A stretch of DNA of 64,000 nt from Micromonospora pattaloongensis (GTDB lineage Bacteria; Actinomycetota; Actinomycetes; Mycobacteriales; Micromonosporaceae): assembly GCF_900107255.1 (NCBI RefSeq), contig NZ_FNPH01000002.1, forward strand, positions 682,001 through 746,000, in the 5' to 3' direction. Every line of letters begins with the position of its first letter. The first letter of the stretch is position 1. The notes under the pieces are model-generated. The model ran no database searches, was not told the DNA's origin, and worked only from the letters and a program-made list of their open reading frames with translations. Positions 27,192 through 36,895 of the stretch are shown piece after piece. The position numbers and the translations under genes were made by a program.

Positions 27192-27793
27192 TGAGCGGCC
27201 CGCACGAGACGGCGCCCCGCGACCGCACGACCCGGCAGGCGGCGCTCTGGGCCACCGCCGTGGCGGTGCCGGTGGCCGCCCTGGTCGCCGTCTTCGCGAT
27301 CAACCAGCTCAGCCCCGAGGAGCCCGCCGCCGCGCCGACCCCGTCGCCGAGCGTGTCGGCGAGCGCGCCCCGGCCGCAGTCCAGCGCCCCGGTCGCGATG
27401 GCCGCGCCCCCGCTCGCCGACCGGGCCGGCACGGTCTGCCGCGCCCTGCTCTCCCGGCTCCCCGCGCAGGTGCGGGACCTGTCGCAGCGACCGGTCACCG
27501 CCGGCCACGAGCAGAACGCGGCGTACGGCGACCCGGCGGTCACCGTGGCGTGTGGCATCCCGCTCCCCTCGTTCCCCCCGACCGATCTCGTCTACCCGCT
27601 GGACCGGGTCTGCTGGCACGCGGGGCAGCGCCCGGACGCGACGGTCTGGACGACCGTCGACCGGGAGGTGCCGGTGCAGGTCACGATCCCCAAGACGTAC
27701 GACGAGCCGGGGCAGTGGGTGATCCCGTTCTCCGCGCCGGTGATCGCCGCCGTGCCGTCGGCGAAGACCATTCCGACCGGCTGCGGCGGCTGA
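27191..27793 (+). CDS. DUF3515 membrane-anchored protein
   Basis: A 200-residue protein with one N-terminal membrane helix (ALWATAVAVPVAALVAVFA), a Pro/Ser/Ala-rich linker and a C-terminal extracytoplasmic domain with three or four Cys (CRALLSRLP, VACGIPLP, RVCWHAGQ, TGCGG) that could form disulfides. The order thiL-AsnC-DUF3515-ddl matches the family's usual place (as Rv2980 next to ddlA). Its function is unknown. It is translationally coupled to the RAM-domain gene and convergent with ddl. Confidence 0.85.
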   Translation: MSGPHETAPRDRTTRQAALWATAVAVPVAALVAVFAINQLSPEEPAAAPTPSPSVSASAPRPQSSAPVAMAAPPLADRAGTVCRALLSRLPAQVRDLSQRPVTAGHEQNAAYGDPAVTVACGIPLPSFPPTDLVYPLDRVCWHAGQRPDATVWTTVDREVPVQVTIPKTYDEPGQWVIPFSAPVIAAVPSAKTIPTGCGG

Positions 27794-27823
27794 CGCCCGC
27801 GCCGACGGGCGCCGCCGACCGGC

Positions 27824-28924
27824 TCAGTGCAGCCCGGTCCCCCGCCGCAGCGCGGTGCGGATCAGCCGGTCGACCAGCTTCGGGTACTCCAGCCCGGTCG
27901 CGGCCCACATCCGCGGGAACATCGACGTCGGGGTGAACCCGGGCATCGTGTTGATCTCGTTGAGATAGACGTCCAGCTCGGGGGTGACGAAGAAGTCGAC
28001 CCGGGCCAGGCCGGCGCAGTCGAGCGCGGTGAACGTGCGGCAGGCGTACTCCTGGATCTGCCGGGAGACCCGCTCGGGCATCGGCGCCGGGATCGTGTAC
28101 TCGCACGAGTCGTCGAGGTACTTCGCCTCGAAGTCGTAGAAGTCGTGGTCCGAGACGACGCGCACCTCGGCCAGGAGCGACGCCTCCGGCGCCCCGCCGG
28201 CCTCGCCCTCGAGCACCCCGCACTCGATCTCCCGGCCGACGATCGCGGCCTCGACGAGCACCTTCGGGTCGATCTGCCGCGCCTTGGCGACGGCGGCGTC
28301 CAGCTGCGCCCAGTCCGAGACCTTGGTGATCCCGTACGAGGAGCCGGCGCGGGAGGGCTTCACGAAGACCGGCAGCCCGAGCCGCTCCTTGTCCGCCTCC
28401 GACAGGGTCACCCCGGCGCGCAGCACCGCGTACGGGCCGACCGGGATGCCCTCGACGGCCGCGAGCTTCTTGGTGAACTCCTTGTCCATCGCGGCCGCGG
28501 AGGCGAAGACGTTCGCCCCGACGTAGGGGATGCCGGCCATCTCCAGCAGGCCCTGGATGGTGCCGTCCTCGCCGTACGCGCCGTGCAGCACGGGGAAGAC
28601 CACGTCGACGCCGGCCAGCGCACGCGGCCCCTCGGCCGGGTCGAGCACCATCAGGCCGTGCGCGGTGGGGTCGCCCGGGAGCACGACGGCATTGCCCAGC
28701 CCGGCGGTGATCTCCGGGAGTTTCCGGTCGGTGATGGCGAGCTGCGCCGGATCGCCGCTGGCGAGCACCCAGCCGCCCTCCCGGGTGATGCCGACCGGGA
28801 CGACCTCGAACTCGTCGGGGTCCAGGGCGCCGAGGACGCTGCCGGCGCTCACGCAGGAGATCCCGTGTTCGGTGCTGCGCCCGCCGAAGACGATGGCCAC
28901 GCGGGTCTTGCGGGGAGTCGTCAC
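27824..28924 (-). CDS. ddl: D-alanine--D-alanine ligase
   Basis: Makes the D-Ala-D-Ala dipeptide for peptidoglycan precursors and is the target of D-cycloserine. The 366-residue ATP-grasp protein has [17 protein letters not shown] at the start, [34 protein letters not shown] and the C-terminal metal/substrate motif [17 protein letters not shown]. The Tyr in the SSYG loop is the type seen in normal D-Ala-D-Ala ligases rather than D-lactate ligases. AAAGG lies 7 nt before the GTG start. It is separated from gpsA, its usual neighbour, by three inserted genes. Confidence 0.95.
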   Translation of the reverse strand: MTTPRKTRVAIVFGGRSTEHGISCVSAGSVLGALDPDEFEVVPVGITREGGWVLASGDPAQLAITDRKLPEITAGLGNAVVLPGDPTAHGLMVLDPAEGPRALAGVDVVFPVLHGAYGEDGTIQGLLEMAGIPYVGANVFASAAAMDKEFTKKLAAVEGIPVGPYAVLRAGVTLSEADKERLGLPVFVKPSRAGSSYGITKVSDWAQLDAAVAKARQIDPKVLVEAAIVGREIECGVLEGEAGGAPEASLLAEVRVVSDHDFYDFEAKYLDDSCEYTIPAPMPERVSRQIQEYACRTFTALDCAGLARVDFFVTPELDVYLNEINTMPGFTPTSMFPRMWAATGLEYPKLVDRLIRTALRRGTGLH

Positions 28925-29109
28925 AGAAGAACCTTTCGTCCCAGACTGCGGCGATTGCTGCGTACGCTCGTCGCGCTCACCCGGCAGACCCTACTCTGCG
29001 TGGCCGCCCGCCGTGCCCTGACCGCCGGGACCACCGCGAACCGGACGAAGGGTAGACGGACCCAACACCGAACGTGACGATACGGCTCAACGGTTACCAT
29101 CTCCGTTCC

Positions 29110-30345
29110 ATGAGCGACGATCCCCTCATCGCCAGCCTGAGCGCCGCCGTCGAGGCGCGCCCGGACGATCTGCCGCTGCGACTGCACCTCGCCGCCCTCC
29201 TGCTCGACGCGGCTCGCCCCGCCGAGGCGATCGCGCAGCTCGGCCGGGCGCTGACCCACGATCCCGGCAACGCGGAGGCGCAGGCGCTGATGCAGCGCGC
29301 GCTGACGGGATCCGCGCCCGGGCCCGCCGAGGCCGGGCCGACGCCGCAGCCGGTGGCGGGCGGGGACCCGCTCGCCGCGTACGAGCGGGAGCTGGCCGAC
29401 GTGGTGCCGCCGCGCTTCGCCCGCGCCGGCGACGAACCGGAGCCGGTGGTCGGCGACGCCGACCGGATCTTCGACGTGGAGGCGTCGACGATCCGGCTGG
29501 CCGACGTGGGCGGGATGACGGCCGTCAAGGAGCGGCTGGACCTCGCGTTCCTCGGCCCGCTGCGCAACCCGGAGCTGCGCCGGCTCTACGGCAAGAGCCT
29601 GCGCGGCGGCCTGATGCTCTACGGCCCGCCGGGTTGCGGCAAGACCTTCCTGGCCCGGGCGATCGCCGGCGAGATGGGCGCGAAGTTCCTGTCGCTCTCC
29701 ATCGTGGACGTGCTCGACATGTGGATCGGCAACTCGGAGCGGAACCTGCACGAGCTCTTCCAGGCGGCCCGGCGCAACGCCCCCTGCGTGCTCTTCCTCG
29801 ACGAGATCGACGCGCTGGGGCACAAACGCTCGCAGGTCGGCTCCAGCGCGATGCGGACGCTGGGCAACCAGCTCCTCGCCGAGCTGGACGGCATGGAGGG
29901 CAGCAACGAGGGCGTGTTCGTGCTCGCCGCGACCAACACGCCGTGGGACGTCGACCCCGCGCTGCGCCGGCCCGGCCGCCTCGACCGGGTCGTGCTGGTG
30001 CTGCCCCCGGACGCCGAGGCGCGCGCCTCGATCCTGGAGTACCACCTCCGCGAGCGGCCGATCGCCGGCATCGACCTGCGCCGGACCGTCGCCGCGACCG
30101 AGGACTTCTCCGGCGCCGACCTGGCGCATCTCTGCGAGACCGCGGCGGAGTTCGCGATGGCGGACTCGGTGCGCCGCGGCGAGGTCCGGATGATCGAACA
30201 ACGCGACCTCGACCGGGCGCTCAAGGAGGTCCGCCCGTCGACGAGGCCGTGGTTCACCACCGCGCGCAACGTGGCGATGTTCGCCAACGAGGGCGGCGTC
30301 TACGACGACCTGGTGGCGTACCTGAAGCAGCGCAAGCTGCTCTGA
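29110..30345 (+). CDS. TPR-AAA ATPase (Cdc48/SpoVK-like)
   Basis: A 411-residue protein with an N-terminal TPR-like helical pair (LRLHLAALLLDAARPAEAIA, ALTHDPGNAEAQALM) and one AAA module. Walker A GPPGCGKT is at residues 172-179. VLFLDEIDALGHKR, the sensor TNTPWDVDPALRRPGRLDR and a C-terminal lid (DFSGADLAHLCETAAEFAM) follow. It is a hexameric remodelling ATPase by family; the TPR part probably selects the substrate. It has no protease domain or membrane helix. No ribosome site is visible; TACCAT ends 9 nt before the ATG. It starts 185 nt from ddl, divergently. Confidence 0.86.
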   Translation: MSDDPLIASLSAAVEARPDDLPLRLHLAALLLDAARPAEAIAQLGRALTHDPGNAEAQALMQRALTGSAPGPAEAGPTPQPVAGGDPLAAYERELADVVPPRFARAGDEPEPVVGDADRIFDVEASTIRLADVGGMTAVKERLDLAFLGPLRNPELRRLYGKSLRGGLMLYGPPGCGKTFLARAIAGEMGAKFLSLSIVDVLDMWIGNSERNLHELFQAARRNAPCVLFLDEIDALGHKRSQVGSSAMRTLGNQLLAELDGMEGSNEGVFVLAATNTPWDVDPALRRPGRLDRVVLVLPPDAEARASILEYHLRERPIAGIDLRRTVAATEDFSGADLAHLCETAAEFAMADSVRRGEVRMIEQRDLDRALKEVRPSTRPWFTTARNVAMFANEGGVYDDLVAYLKQRKLL

Positions 30346-30576
30346 CCGGCGGACATCACTGACGGACACCCCGAGGTCACTGTCCGGGTTGGGACGTCAA
30401 GCGGACGGGGGAACGGTAACGAAGCGGCCGGCCGCCGCGATGGTCTACACGGGATACTTGCTGATCTGCCGTGTTTCGGCAGGGGCCGGTGCGCACGCAC
30501 CGCCCACCTGCTGGACCACACCCGACCCGCCGGCGACGCCTTCGCGCTGGACGGCCCGACCCTGGGAGGCGCGGCG
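30346..30576. other. Intergenic region AAA ATPase / GGDEF-EAL gene
   Basis: 231 nt with no gene. It contains the inverted pair cggaca (30363-30368) / tgtccg (30381-30386). I see no clear terminator or promoter, so cotranscription of the two genes is possible but not shown. Confidence 0.35.
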
Positions 30577-32793
30577 GTGCCGAGAGAACTGACGGTGGGC
30601 GTGCTGACGCCCCACCTGGGGGGCGGCCACTACGGCGCGCTGCTCGACGCGATCACCCGCGCCGCGGCGGCGTCGCACGCCACCGTGGTCGCCATCCAGA
30701 CCCTGAACGCGGCGCCGGAGCGGATCGACGTGGCCGAGCCGGCGGATCTTCCGGCTCCGGTCGCCTGGGAGCACGTCGCGGGCTTTCTCGTGCTCGACCG
30801 CGCCGTCGGCCCCGGCTACCTGGCCGCGCTGCGGGAAGCGGGAAAGCCGGTGGTGGCGGTGGGTGACGGCGCGCGCGGCCCGGAGGACCCGATGGCGCTC
30901 GGCCGCACGGCGGTCGCCGCGTTCCTCGCCCAGCTCCGGGATCCGACGACGGACGGGACGGGTCCCGGCGGGTCGGCCGGCTCCGGGGGCGGCCACGGGG
31001 ACCCGTCGCCGCACCGCGACGGGGGTCCGCCCGCGGAGCCGCCCGCGCCGCACGACGTGGTCCTCGACCTGCTGCGCCCCGGCCAAGGGGATCCGCGGGA
31101 GCTGGGGTGGCTGCGGCGCACGTCGGTCCGCGCCGGCGTGCTCGGGCTCTGGGCCGAAGGGCGGTGCGACGCGCACGCCGACGCGACGCTCGAGCTCGCC
31201 GGCACGTTCGTCCGCGGGCGAGGGGCGGACGCGGTCGCCGGTGACACCACCTCGACCCGGCACTTCCCGCCGCCCGAGCTGCTGGCGCTGGCCGCCGAGC
31301 GCCCCGACGACCTCGTGCAGGTCGTGCCGGTGGCGGGCGGCGGCAGCGACTGGGGGCTGCTGGCGGTGGTCGACGCCGCCGAGCCCGACGCGACGACCGG
31401 CCGGGACCGTCTCAACCACTGGGCGGCGCTGCTGACGGTCGCGCTCGACCATCGGGCGGTGCAGCGGGAGCTGCGCGATCAGCAGGAGCAGCTACGGGTG
31501 GCCGCCCGCTACGACCACCTCACCGGGTTGGCCAACCGCAGCCTCTTCCTCTGCCGCGTGGACGCGGCGATCGAGGCGGCCCGACACCGGCCGGACCACC
31601 GGTACGCGGTGATCTTCGTCGACCTCGACGGATTCAAGGTGATCAACGACAGCCTCGGCCATTCGGCCGGGGACCGCCTGCTGATCCAGGTCGCCGAGCG
31701 GATCAAGACGTGCCTGCGCGAGCCCGCCGTGACCGCGCGGCTGAGCGCCGACGAGTTCGTCGTGCTGCTCGACGGGATCGAGGACCCCGCGGCGCCGACC
31801 CGGGTGGCGGAACGGCTGCACGCCACGCTGGCCCGCCCGTTCCAGCTGCAGGGTCGGGAGGTGGTCGCCACCGCCACGATCGGGATCGCGTTCGGCGAGC
31901 CACGGTACGAGCACGCCGAGGACCTGGTTCGGGACGCGGACATCGCGATGTGCTGGTCGAAGTCGCGCCGGAAGGGCTCACACGCGGTCTTCGACGTGAC
32001 GATGCACGCCCGGGCGGTGAGCCGGCTGCAGATCGAGACGGAGCTGCGCCGCGCGGTGGAGCGGGACGAGTTCGAGGTGCACTACCAGCCGATCGTGGAC
32101 CTGCCGACCGGGAAGGTGCACGCGTTCGAGGCGCTGGTGCGCTGGCGACATCCCGAACGGGGCCTCGTGCAGCCCGACGATTTTCTGCCCATCGCGGAGG
32201 AGACCGGGCTGATCCTCCCCATCGGTCAGCGGATGCTGGACGAGGTGTGCCGCCGGGTCGCCGCATGGCAGCGGGACATCGGCCGCCCCGACCTCAGCGT
32301 CAGCCTCAACATCTCCAACCGGCAGTTCTGGCACGGGGGGCTCGTCGACGACGTCGCGCGGTCGCTGCACGACTCGGGGCTGACCGCGCGGAGCCTCTCG
32401 CTGGAGATCACCGAGGGCGTGATCATGCATAACGTCGGGCTGGCGCGGAAGCTGCTGAAGGACCTGCACGGCCTCGGCTGCCGGCTGCACATCGACGACT
32501 TCGGCACCGGGTACTCGTCGCTCGAGGCGCTGCACCGGCTGCCGATCGACGCCCTCAAGATCGACCGTTCGTTCGTCTCCGGCCTGGGCGTCGACCCCCG
32601 CAGCGGCGAGCTGGTCCGCACCATCGTGCTGATGGGGCGGAACCTCGGGCTCGACCTGATCGGCGAGGGGATCGAGAACGCGGAACAGCGTGAGCACCTG
32701 CTCCGGCTCGACTGCACGTACGGGCAGGGGTATCTGCTGTCCAGACCGGTGCCGGCGGAGCCGGCGGCGGCGCTGGTCACCCGGCGGCACTGA
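30577..32793 (+). CDS. c-di-GMP phosphodiesterase-type protein with degenerate GGDEF and intact EAL
   Basis: A 738-residue cytoplasmic protein. Residues 1-130 (LTVGVLTPHLGGGHYGALLD) resemble a LacI/periplasmic-binding-type sensor half-domain. A variable Gly/Pro segment and a small globular domain follow. The GGDEF-family domain starts at about 312 (DHLTGLANRSLF), but its active-site loop reads SADEF (390-394), so cyclase activity is unlikely. The EAL domain keeps the key residues: EAL at 518-520, SLNISNRQF, SLEITEGV, IDDFGTGYSS and KIDRSF. It should degrade or sense c-di-GMP. GGGAGG precedes the GTG start. No other c-di-GMP gene is nearby. Confidence 0.9.
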   Translation: MPRELTVGVLTPHLGGGHYGALLDAITRAAAASHATVVAIQTLNAAPERIDVAEPADLPAPVAWEHVAGFLVLDRAVGPGYLAALREAGKPVVAVGDGARGPEDPMALGRTAVAAFLAQLRDPTTDGTGPGGSAGSGGGHGDPSPHRDGGPPAEPPAPHDVVLDLLRPGQGDPRELGWLRRTSVRAGVLGLWAEGRCDAHADATLELAGTFVRGRGADAVAGDTTSTRHFPPPELLALAAERPDDLVQVVPVAGGGSDWGLLAVVDAAEPDATTGRDRLNHWAALLTVALDHRAVQRELRDQQEQLRVAARYDHLTGLANRSLFLCRVDAAIEAARHRPDHRYAVIFVDLDGFKVINDSLGHSAGDRLLIQVAERIKTCLREPAVTARLSADEFVVLLDGIEDPAAPTRVAERLHATLARPFQLQGREVVATATIGIAFGEPRYEHAEDLVRDADIAMCWSKSRRKGSHAVFDVTMHARAVSRLQIETELRRAVERDEFEVHYQPIVDLPTGKVHAFEALVRWRHPERGLVQPDDFLPIAEETGLILPIGQRMLDEVCRRVAAWQRDIGRPDLSVSLNISNRQFWHGGLVDDVARSLHDSGLTARSLSLEITEGVIMHNVGLARKLLKDLHGLGCRLHIDDFGTGYSSLEALHRLPIDALKIDRSFVSGLGVDPRSGELVRTIVLMGRNLGLDLIGEGIENAEQREHLLRLDCTYGQGYLLSRPVPAEPAAALVTRRH

Positions 32794-32859
32794 ACCGGCG
32801 CGCTCGCCGCGTCGCCCTTCCCGGCGACCGGCGGGCACGGATGAAGCCGGCGGCGGGGA

Positions 32860-34026
32860 TCAGCGGGCGGCGTCCAGCGCGGCCGTGATGTCCGCGACCA
32901 GGTCCGCGGGGTCCTCGATCCCGCACGACAGCCGCACGAACCCCTCGGCGGTGTCGTCGCCCCACTGCGCCCGCCGGTCCGCCGTCGTGTGCAGGCCACC
33001 GAAGGAGGTCGCCGCGAAGACCAGCCGCGACGCCTCGATGAAGCGCGCCACCCGCGCGGCGCTGCCCAGATCGAACGAGACGATCCCGGGGATGCGGCGC
33101 ATCTGCGCGCTCGCCACCGCGTGGGCCGGGTCGTCGGCCAGCCCCGGCCAGCGCAGCCCCGTCACGTCCGGGCGGGCCCGCAGCGCGGCCGCCACCGCGG
33201 CGGCGTTCGCCGACTGCCGCGCGAGCCGCAGGTCGAGCGTGGCCAGCGAGCGGTGCGCGAGCCAGGCGTCGAACGCGCCCGGCACCGAGCCGGTGGTGTC
33301 GCGCCAGGCCCGCGCGGTGTCGAGCAGCTCGGTCGAACGCGTCGCCAGGTAGCCCAGCAGCAGGTCGGAGTGGCCGGTCAGCGCCTTGGTGCCGGAGGCC
33401 ACCACGAGGTCCGCGCCCAGCTCCAGCGGGCGCTGCCCGAGCGGGGTCGCGGTGGTGTTGTCCACCGCGAGCAGCGCGCCCGCGGCGTGCGCCCGCTCCG
33501 CCAGCTCGGCGATGTCGCAGACGTCGAGGCCGGGGTTCGCCGGTGTTTCGAGCAGGACCAGGCGTACGCCGTCGAGCGGCGGGTACGGCCCGGCGGTCGG
33601 CGTGAACACGACGCGTACGCCGATCGTCTCCAGCATCGAGGTGGCGAACGCCCGGACCGGGAAGTAGCCGTCGGCGGGGAGCAGCACCGTGTCGCCGGGG
33701 CGGGGCACGGCGAGCAGCAGGGCGGTGATCGCGGCCTGACCGCTGGCGAAGGCGAGGCAGCCGCCCCCCTCCAGCTCGCCGATCGCCGCCTCGAGGTGGC
33801 GCCGCGTGGGGTTGTCCGGCCGCCCGTAGCCGTTCGGCGCGGCCGTCGGCCCGGCCGCGGGGTCGAGGTGGTACGGCGCCGCGAAGACCGGCCCGGGCAG
33901 GAACGGCTGGCCGGGGGCGGGCTCGGGCAACCCGGCGTGCACGCAGCGGGTGCCGTCGCCGTAGCCGCCGTCGGCCGGTGTGCGGCCGGTCGCCGCAGGG
34001 GTCGTCGCCGCAGGGGTCTCAGTCAC
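32860..34026 (-). CDS. Cys/Met metabolism PLP-dependent enzyme (cystathionine gamma-lyase/synthase type)
   Basis: A 388-residue enzyme of the trans-sulfuration family. Recognisable parts are TRCVHAGLPEP, the cofactor site LAFASGQAAITALLLAVPRPGD, LLETPANPGLDVCDI, and the Schiff-base lysine segment VASGTKALTGHSDLLLGYL. The C-terminal RLSCGIEDPADLVADI is typical. It could be a cystathionine gamma-lyase, a gamma-synthase or a beta-lyase; the sequence does not decide. The GTG at 34026 has GAGGA 7 nt upstream. It precedes gpsA on the same strand but lies downstream in transcription, with a 61-nt gap. Confidence 0.88.
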   Translation of the reverse strand: MTETPAATTPAATGRTPADGGYGDGTRCVHAGLPEPAPGQPFLPGPVFAAPYHLDPAAGPTAAPNGYGRPDNPTRRHLEAAIGELEGGGCLAFASGQAAITALLLAVPRPGDTVLLPADGYFPVRAFATSMLETIGVRVVFTPTAGPYPPLDGVRLVLLETPANPGLDVCDIAELAERAHAAGALLAVDNTTATPLGQRPLELGADLVVASGTKALTGHSDLLLGYLATRSTELLDTARAWRDTTGSVPGAFDAWLAHRSLATLDLRLARQSANAAAVAAALRARPDVTGLRWPGLADDPAHAVASAQMRRIPGIVSFDLGSAARVARFIEASRLVFAATSFGGLHTTADRRAQWGDDTAEGFVRLSCGIEDPADLVADITAALDAAR

Positions 34027-34087
34027 CGGACAATCCTCGCCCACCCCGCCGCGGCCCGCCCTGCCCGCCCCCGTCGCCCGGCCGCGG

Positions 34088-35092
34088 TCACTCCGGCTTC
34101 GTCGTCCGGCTCATCAGGGCCGTGACCGCGGTCCGCGGGTCGACCCCCTCGTGGCAGACCCGCTCCACCTGCTCGGTGATCGGCATCTCCACCCCGTGGG
34201 CGCGGGCGAGGTCGCGGATCGCGAGGCAGCTCTTCACGCCCTCGGCGGTCTGCCGGGTCGCCGCCTGCGCTTCTTCGAGGGTCTCCCCCCGCCCCAGGTG
34301 CTCGCCGAACGTGCGGTTGCGCGACAGCGGCGACGAGCAGGTGGCGACCAGGTCGCCCATGCCGGCCAGGCCGGCGAAGGTGAGCGGGTCCGCGCCGAGC
34401 GCCACGCCCAGCCGCGCCGTCTCGGCCAGGCCCCGGGTGATCAGCATGGCGCGGGTGTTGTCACCGAGCCCCATCGCCGTGGCGATGCCGTACGCCAGGG
34501 CGATCACGTTCTTCACCGCGCCCCCCAGCTCCGCCCCGATCACGTCGTCGTTCGTGTACGGCCGGAAGTACGGCGTCGTGACGGCGTTCTGCACCAGGGT
34601 GGCGCGTTCGACGTCGGTGCAGGCGACCACGGTCGCGGCCGGCTGCCCGACGGCGATCTCGGGGGCGAGGTTCGGGCCGGAGACCACCACGACGCGGTCC
34701 GGCGCCACCCGCGCGCTCTCGACGATCACCTCGCTCATCCGCTTGGTGGTGCCGAGCTCGATTCCCTTCATCAGCGAGACCAGCGTCGCGTCCGCGTCGA
34801 GGAAACCGGCCCACTCGGCGAGGTTGCCGCGCAGCGTCTGCGAGGGCACGGCGAGGACGACCAGGCCGGCGCCGGCGATCGCCTTGCCGGCGTCCGCGGT
34901 GGCGGTGACCCGGTCCGAGAGCCGGACGCCCGGCAGGTAGTCGGGGTTGACGCCGGTCGACCGGATCGCCTCCGCGACCGACTCCCGGCGCGCCCAGATC
35001 GTGACGTCGGTGCCGGCGTCGGCGAGCACCTTGGCGAACGCGGTGCCCCAGGAGCCGGCGCCGAGGACCGCGGCGTGACCGAGCGGGGTCAT
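34088..35092 (-). CDS. gpsA: Glycerol-3-phosphate dehydrogenase [NAD(P)+]
   Basis: Reduces dihydroxyacetone phosphate to sn-glycerol-3-phosphate for phospholipid synthesis. The 334-residue product starts with a Rossmann motif ([20 protein letters not shown]). [46 protein letters not shown] with the catalytic Lys, and the RNRTFGEHL segment follow. The start codon overlaps the stop of plsC (ATGA), so the plsC and gpsA steps of phosphatidate synthesis are translationally coupled. Confidence 0.96.
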   Translation of the reverse strand: MTPLGHAAVLGAGSWGTAFAKVLADAGTDVTIWARRESVAEAIRSTGVNPDYLPGVRLSDRVTATADAGKAIAGAGLVVLAVPSQTLRGNLAEWAGFLDADATLVSLMKGIELGTTKRMSEVIVESARVAPDRVVVVSGPNLAPEIAVGQPAATVVACTDVERATLVQNAVTTPYFRPYTNDDVIGAELGGAVKNVIALAYGIATAMGLGDNTRAMLITRGLAETARLGVALGADPLTFAGLAGMGDLVATCSSPLSRNRTFGEHLGRGETLEEAQAATRQTAEGVKSCLAIRDLARAHGVEMPITEQVERVCHEGVDPRTAVTALMSRTTKPE

Positions 35093-35820
35093 GCGCCGGC
35101 CTCGCCGGTGGGGGCCGACTCGCGGGCGGGGCGCGACCAGAGTGGTGGCGGGGTCCCGCCCCGGATCTCGGCCAGCATGTCCCGCAGCCGCAACATGATC
35201 TCGTCGGTCATCTCGTCCAGGGTGGCCCGGGTCGGGGCGGCCCCGGCCCAGCGACTCAGGTCGATCGGCGGACCGGCCTTCACGGTGACCGGGATACGCG
35301 GGCGCACGCTGAACTTCTTGGTACGCGGGTCGAACATCTTCTCCGGCCCCCACATCACCAACGGGATCACCGGGGCGCCGGTGGTCAACGCCAACCGCGC
35401 CGCCCCGGTCTTGCCCCGCATCGGCCACAGCTCCGGCTCGCGCGTGGTCGTACCCTCCGGGTAGATGACCACCGCGCCCCCCTCCCCGACGGCCTCGACC
35501 ATCGCCTCCAGCGACTTCGCGGCGTCGACCGAGCCCCGTTCCACCGGGATCTGCTTCACCTTGTGCAGGATCGAGCCGACCACCGGGACCCGGAACACGC
35601 TGGCCTTCCCGAGGAACTGGGGCCAGCGCCCCGCGTCGTAGACGTAGTGCGCCGAGACGAGCGGGTCGGCGTGCGAGATGTGGTTGGGCACGATGATGAT
35701 CCCGCCCTCCGCGGGGAGATGCTCCATGCCGCTCCAGCTGCGCCGCGTCCAGACGGTCAGCACGGGCTTGACCACCATCACCGCGAAACGCCGCCAGAAC
35801 CCGATCCTGCGCCGTGCCAC
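35089..35820 (-). CDS. plsC: 1-acyl-sn-glycerol-3-phosphate acyltransferase
   Basis: A 243-residue membrane-associated acyltransferase that adds the second fatty acid to lysophosphatidate. The catalytic HX4D box is NHISHADP, and the second block is [15 protein letters not shown] with FVRGK-like [14 protein letters not shown] hydrophobic N-terminal stretch ([17 protein letters not shown]) should seat it on the membrane. The GTG start follows GAGGAGG; a longer open frame upstream is repeat-derived. Its stop overlaps gpsA, forming a phospholipid operon. Confidence 0.92.
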   Translation of the reverse strand: MARRRIGFWRRFAVMVVKPVLTVWTRRSWSGMEHLPAEGGIIIVPNHISHADPLVSAHYVYDAGRWPQFLGKASVFRVPVVGSILHKVKQIPVERGSVDAAKSLEAMVEAVGEGGAVVIYPEGTTTREPELWPMRGKTGAARLALTTGAPVIPLVMWGPEKMFDPRTKKFSVRPRIPVTVKAGPPIDLSRWAGAAPTRATLDEMTDEIMLRLRDMLAEIRGGTPPPLWSRPARESAPTGEAGA

Positions 35821-35930
35821 GGCCCCTCCTCGCTGTGCCTGCCCGCGCCGCGCACCGGACCATGCCGGGCGCCACGCGACGCCACGTGACGTCTGAAGCG
35901 AAATCATGCCTGCTGCGCCCCCGGCACGGC

Positions 35931-35990
35931 CAGCGAGGGGACGGTGACCGAGGGAACGGTGACCGCGGGGACGGTGACCGCGGGGACGGT
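35931..35990. repeat. Four tandem 15-bp repeats between plsC and fbiD
   Basis: Units begin at 35931, 35946, 35961 and 35976. The last two are identical (gaccgcggggacggt) and the first two differ at a few bases. They lie in the 209-nt divergent promoter region, 40 nt before the fbiD start. Confidence 0.85.
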
Positions 35991-36029
35991 GACAATCGCC
36001 GGCAGGAACGATGCTGGGAGGATGGCGCC

Positions 36030-36677
36030 GTGAGCGAGGTGAGCTGGACGGTGATCGTGCCGGTGAAGCGGCTCGCCACGGCCAAGAGCCGGCTGCGGGG
36101 AGGGCTCGGCGCGGTGCCGCGCGAGCGGCTGGCGCTGGCGCTGGCACTGGACACCGTCGCGGCGGCGCTGAGCTGCCCCGCCGTGGCCCGGCTGCTGGTG
36201 GTCACCGCCGATCCGGTGGCCGGCGCGGCCCTGCGGGCGCTCGGCGCCCGGATCGTGCCCGACCCGCCGGTCGGGGGGCTCAACGGCGCGTTCCGGGCTG
36301 GCGCCGAGCTGGCCCGGGATGACGACCGGCACGTCGCCGCGCTCACCGCCGACCTGCCGGCGCTGCGCCCCGCCGAGCTGGCCGCGGCGCTGCGCGCCGC
36401 GGCCCGCGGGCCCGGCCACGCCCGTCACTTCGTCGCGGACGCCCCGGCGACCGGCACGGTCCTGCTCACCGCGGCGCCCGGCGTCACGCTCGACCCGCGG
36501 TTCGGGGTCGGATCGGCCGCGGCCCACGCCGCCTCCGGCGCGCGGCCGCTCACCGGCGACTGGCCCAGCCTGCGCCGGGACGTCGACACCCCCGCCGATC
36601 TGGCGCTCGCGGCCGCGCTCGGGCTGGGCCCGCACACCGCGGCGCTGCTACCCGCGCCGGCCCCGGCCGAGTCCTGA
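36030..36677 (+). CDS. fbiD: Phosphoenolpyruvate guanylyltransferase (CofC/FbiD)
   Basis: Activates phosphoenolpyruvate (2-phospholactate in archaea) with GTP in coenzyme F420 biosynthesis. The 215-residue MobA-like nucleotidyltransferase has [17 protein letters not shown] at the start, [20 protein letters not shown], a [10 protein letters not shown] loop and the metal site [14 protein letters not shown]. The GTG at 36030 has GGGAGGA upstream; the frame stays open further upstream only through the 15-bp repeats. Its presence implies an F420-using actinobacterium. fbiA and fbiB are not in this window. Confidence 0.9.
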   Translation: MSEVSWTVIVPVKRLATAKSRLRGGLGAVPRERLALALALDTVAAALSCPAVARLLVVTADPVAGAALRALGARIVPDPPVGGLNGAFRAGAELARDDDRHVAALTADLPALRPAELAAALRAAARGPGHARHFVADAPATGTVLLTAAPGVTLDPRFGVGSAAAHAASGARPLTGDWPSLRRDVDTPADLALAAALGLGPHTAALLPAPAPAES

Positions 36678-36685
36678 CGCCGCGG

Positions 36686-36691
36686 TACGGT
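36686..36691 (+). promoter_or_regulatory. -10 element for a leaderless small-protein transcript
   Basis: TACGGT with exactly 6 nt before the ATG at 36698, and no ribosome site. Confidence 0.5.
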
Positions 36692-36697
36692 GCTGGC

Positions 36698-36895
36698 ATG
36701 CAGGGCACGGTGGCGACCTTCGACGCGCAGACCCGCTCCGGCACGCTGCTGCTCGACGACGGCGCGGAGCTGGCGTTCCCGGCGGCCGCCTTCGACGCCT
36801 CCGGGCTCCGGCTGCTCCGCCTCGGGCAGCGGGTGCGCGTGGAGCGCGACGGATCCGGCCGCGTGACGAGGGTGACGCTGCCGACGTACGACTGA
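36698..36895 (+). CDS. Small cold-shock-like (OB-fold) protein
   Basis: A 65-residue protein whose opening MQGTVATFDAQTRSGTLLLD follows the cold-shock-domain strand pattern, with the second half LGQRVRVERDGSGRVTRVTL completing a five-strand OB fold. The aromatic RNP1/RNP2 residues of true CspA proteins are largely missing, so nucleic-acid binding is uncertain. It lies 20 nt after fbiD and 54 nt before ppk on the same strand, but has its own leaderless-type -10. Confidence 0.75.
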   Translation: MQGTVATFDAQTRSGTLLLDDGAELAFPAAAFDASGLRLLRLGQRVRVERDGSGRVTRVTLPTYD

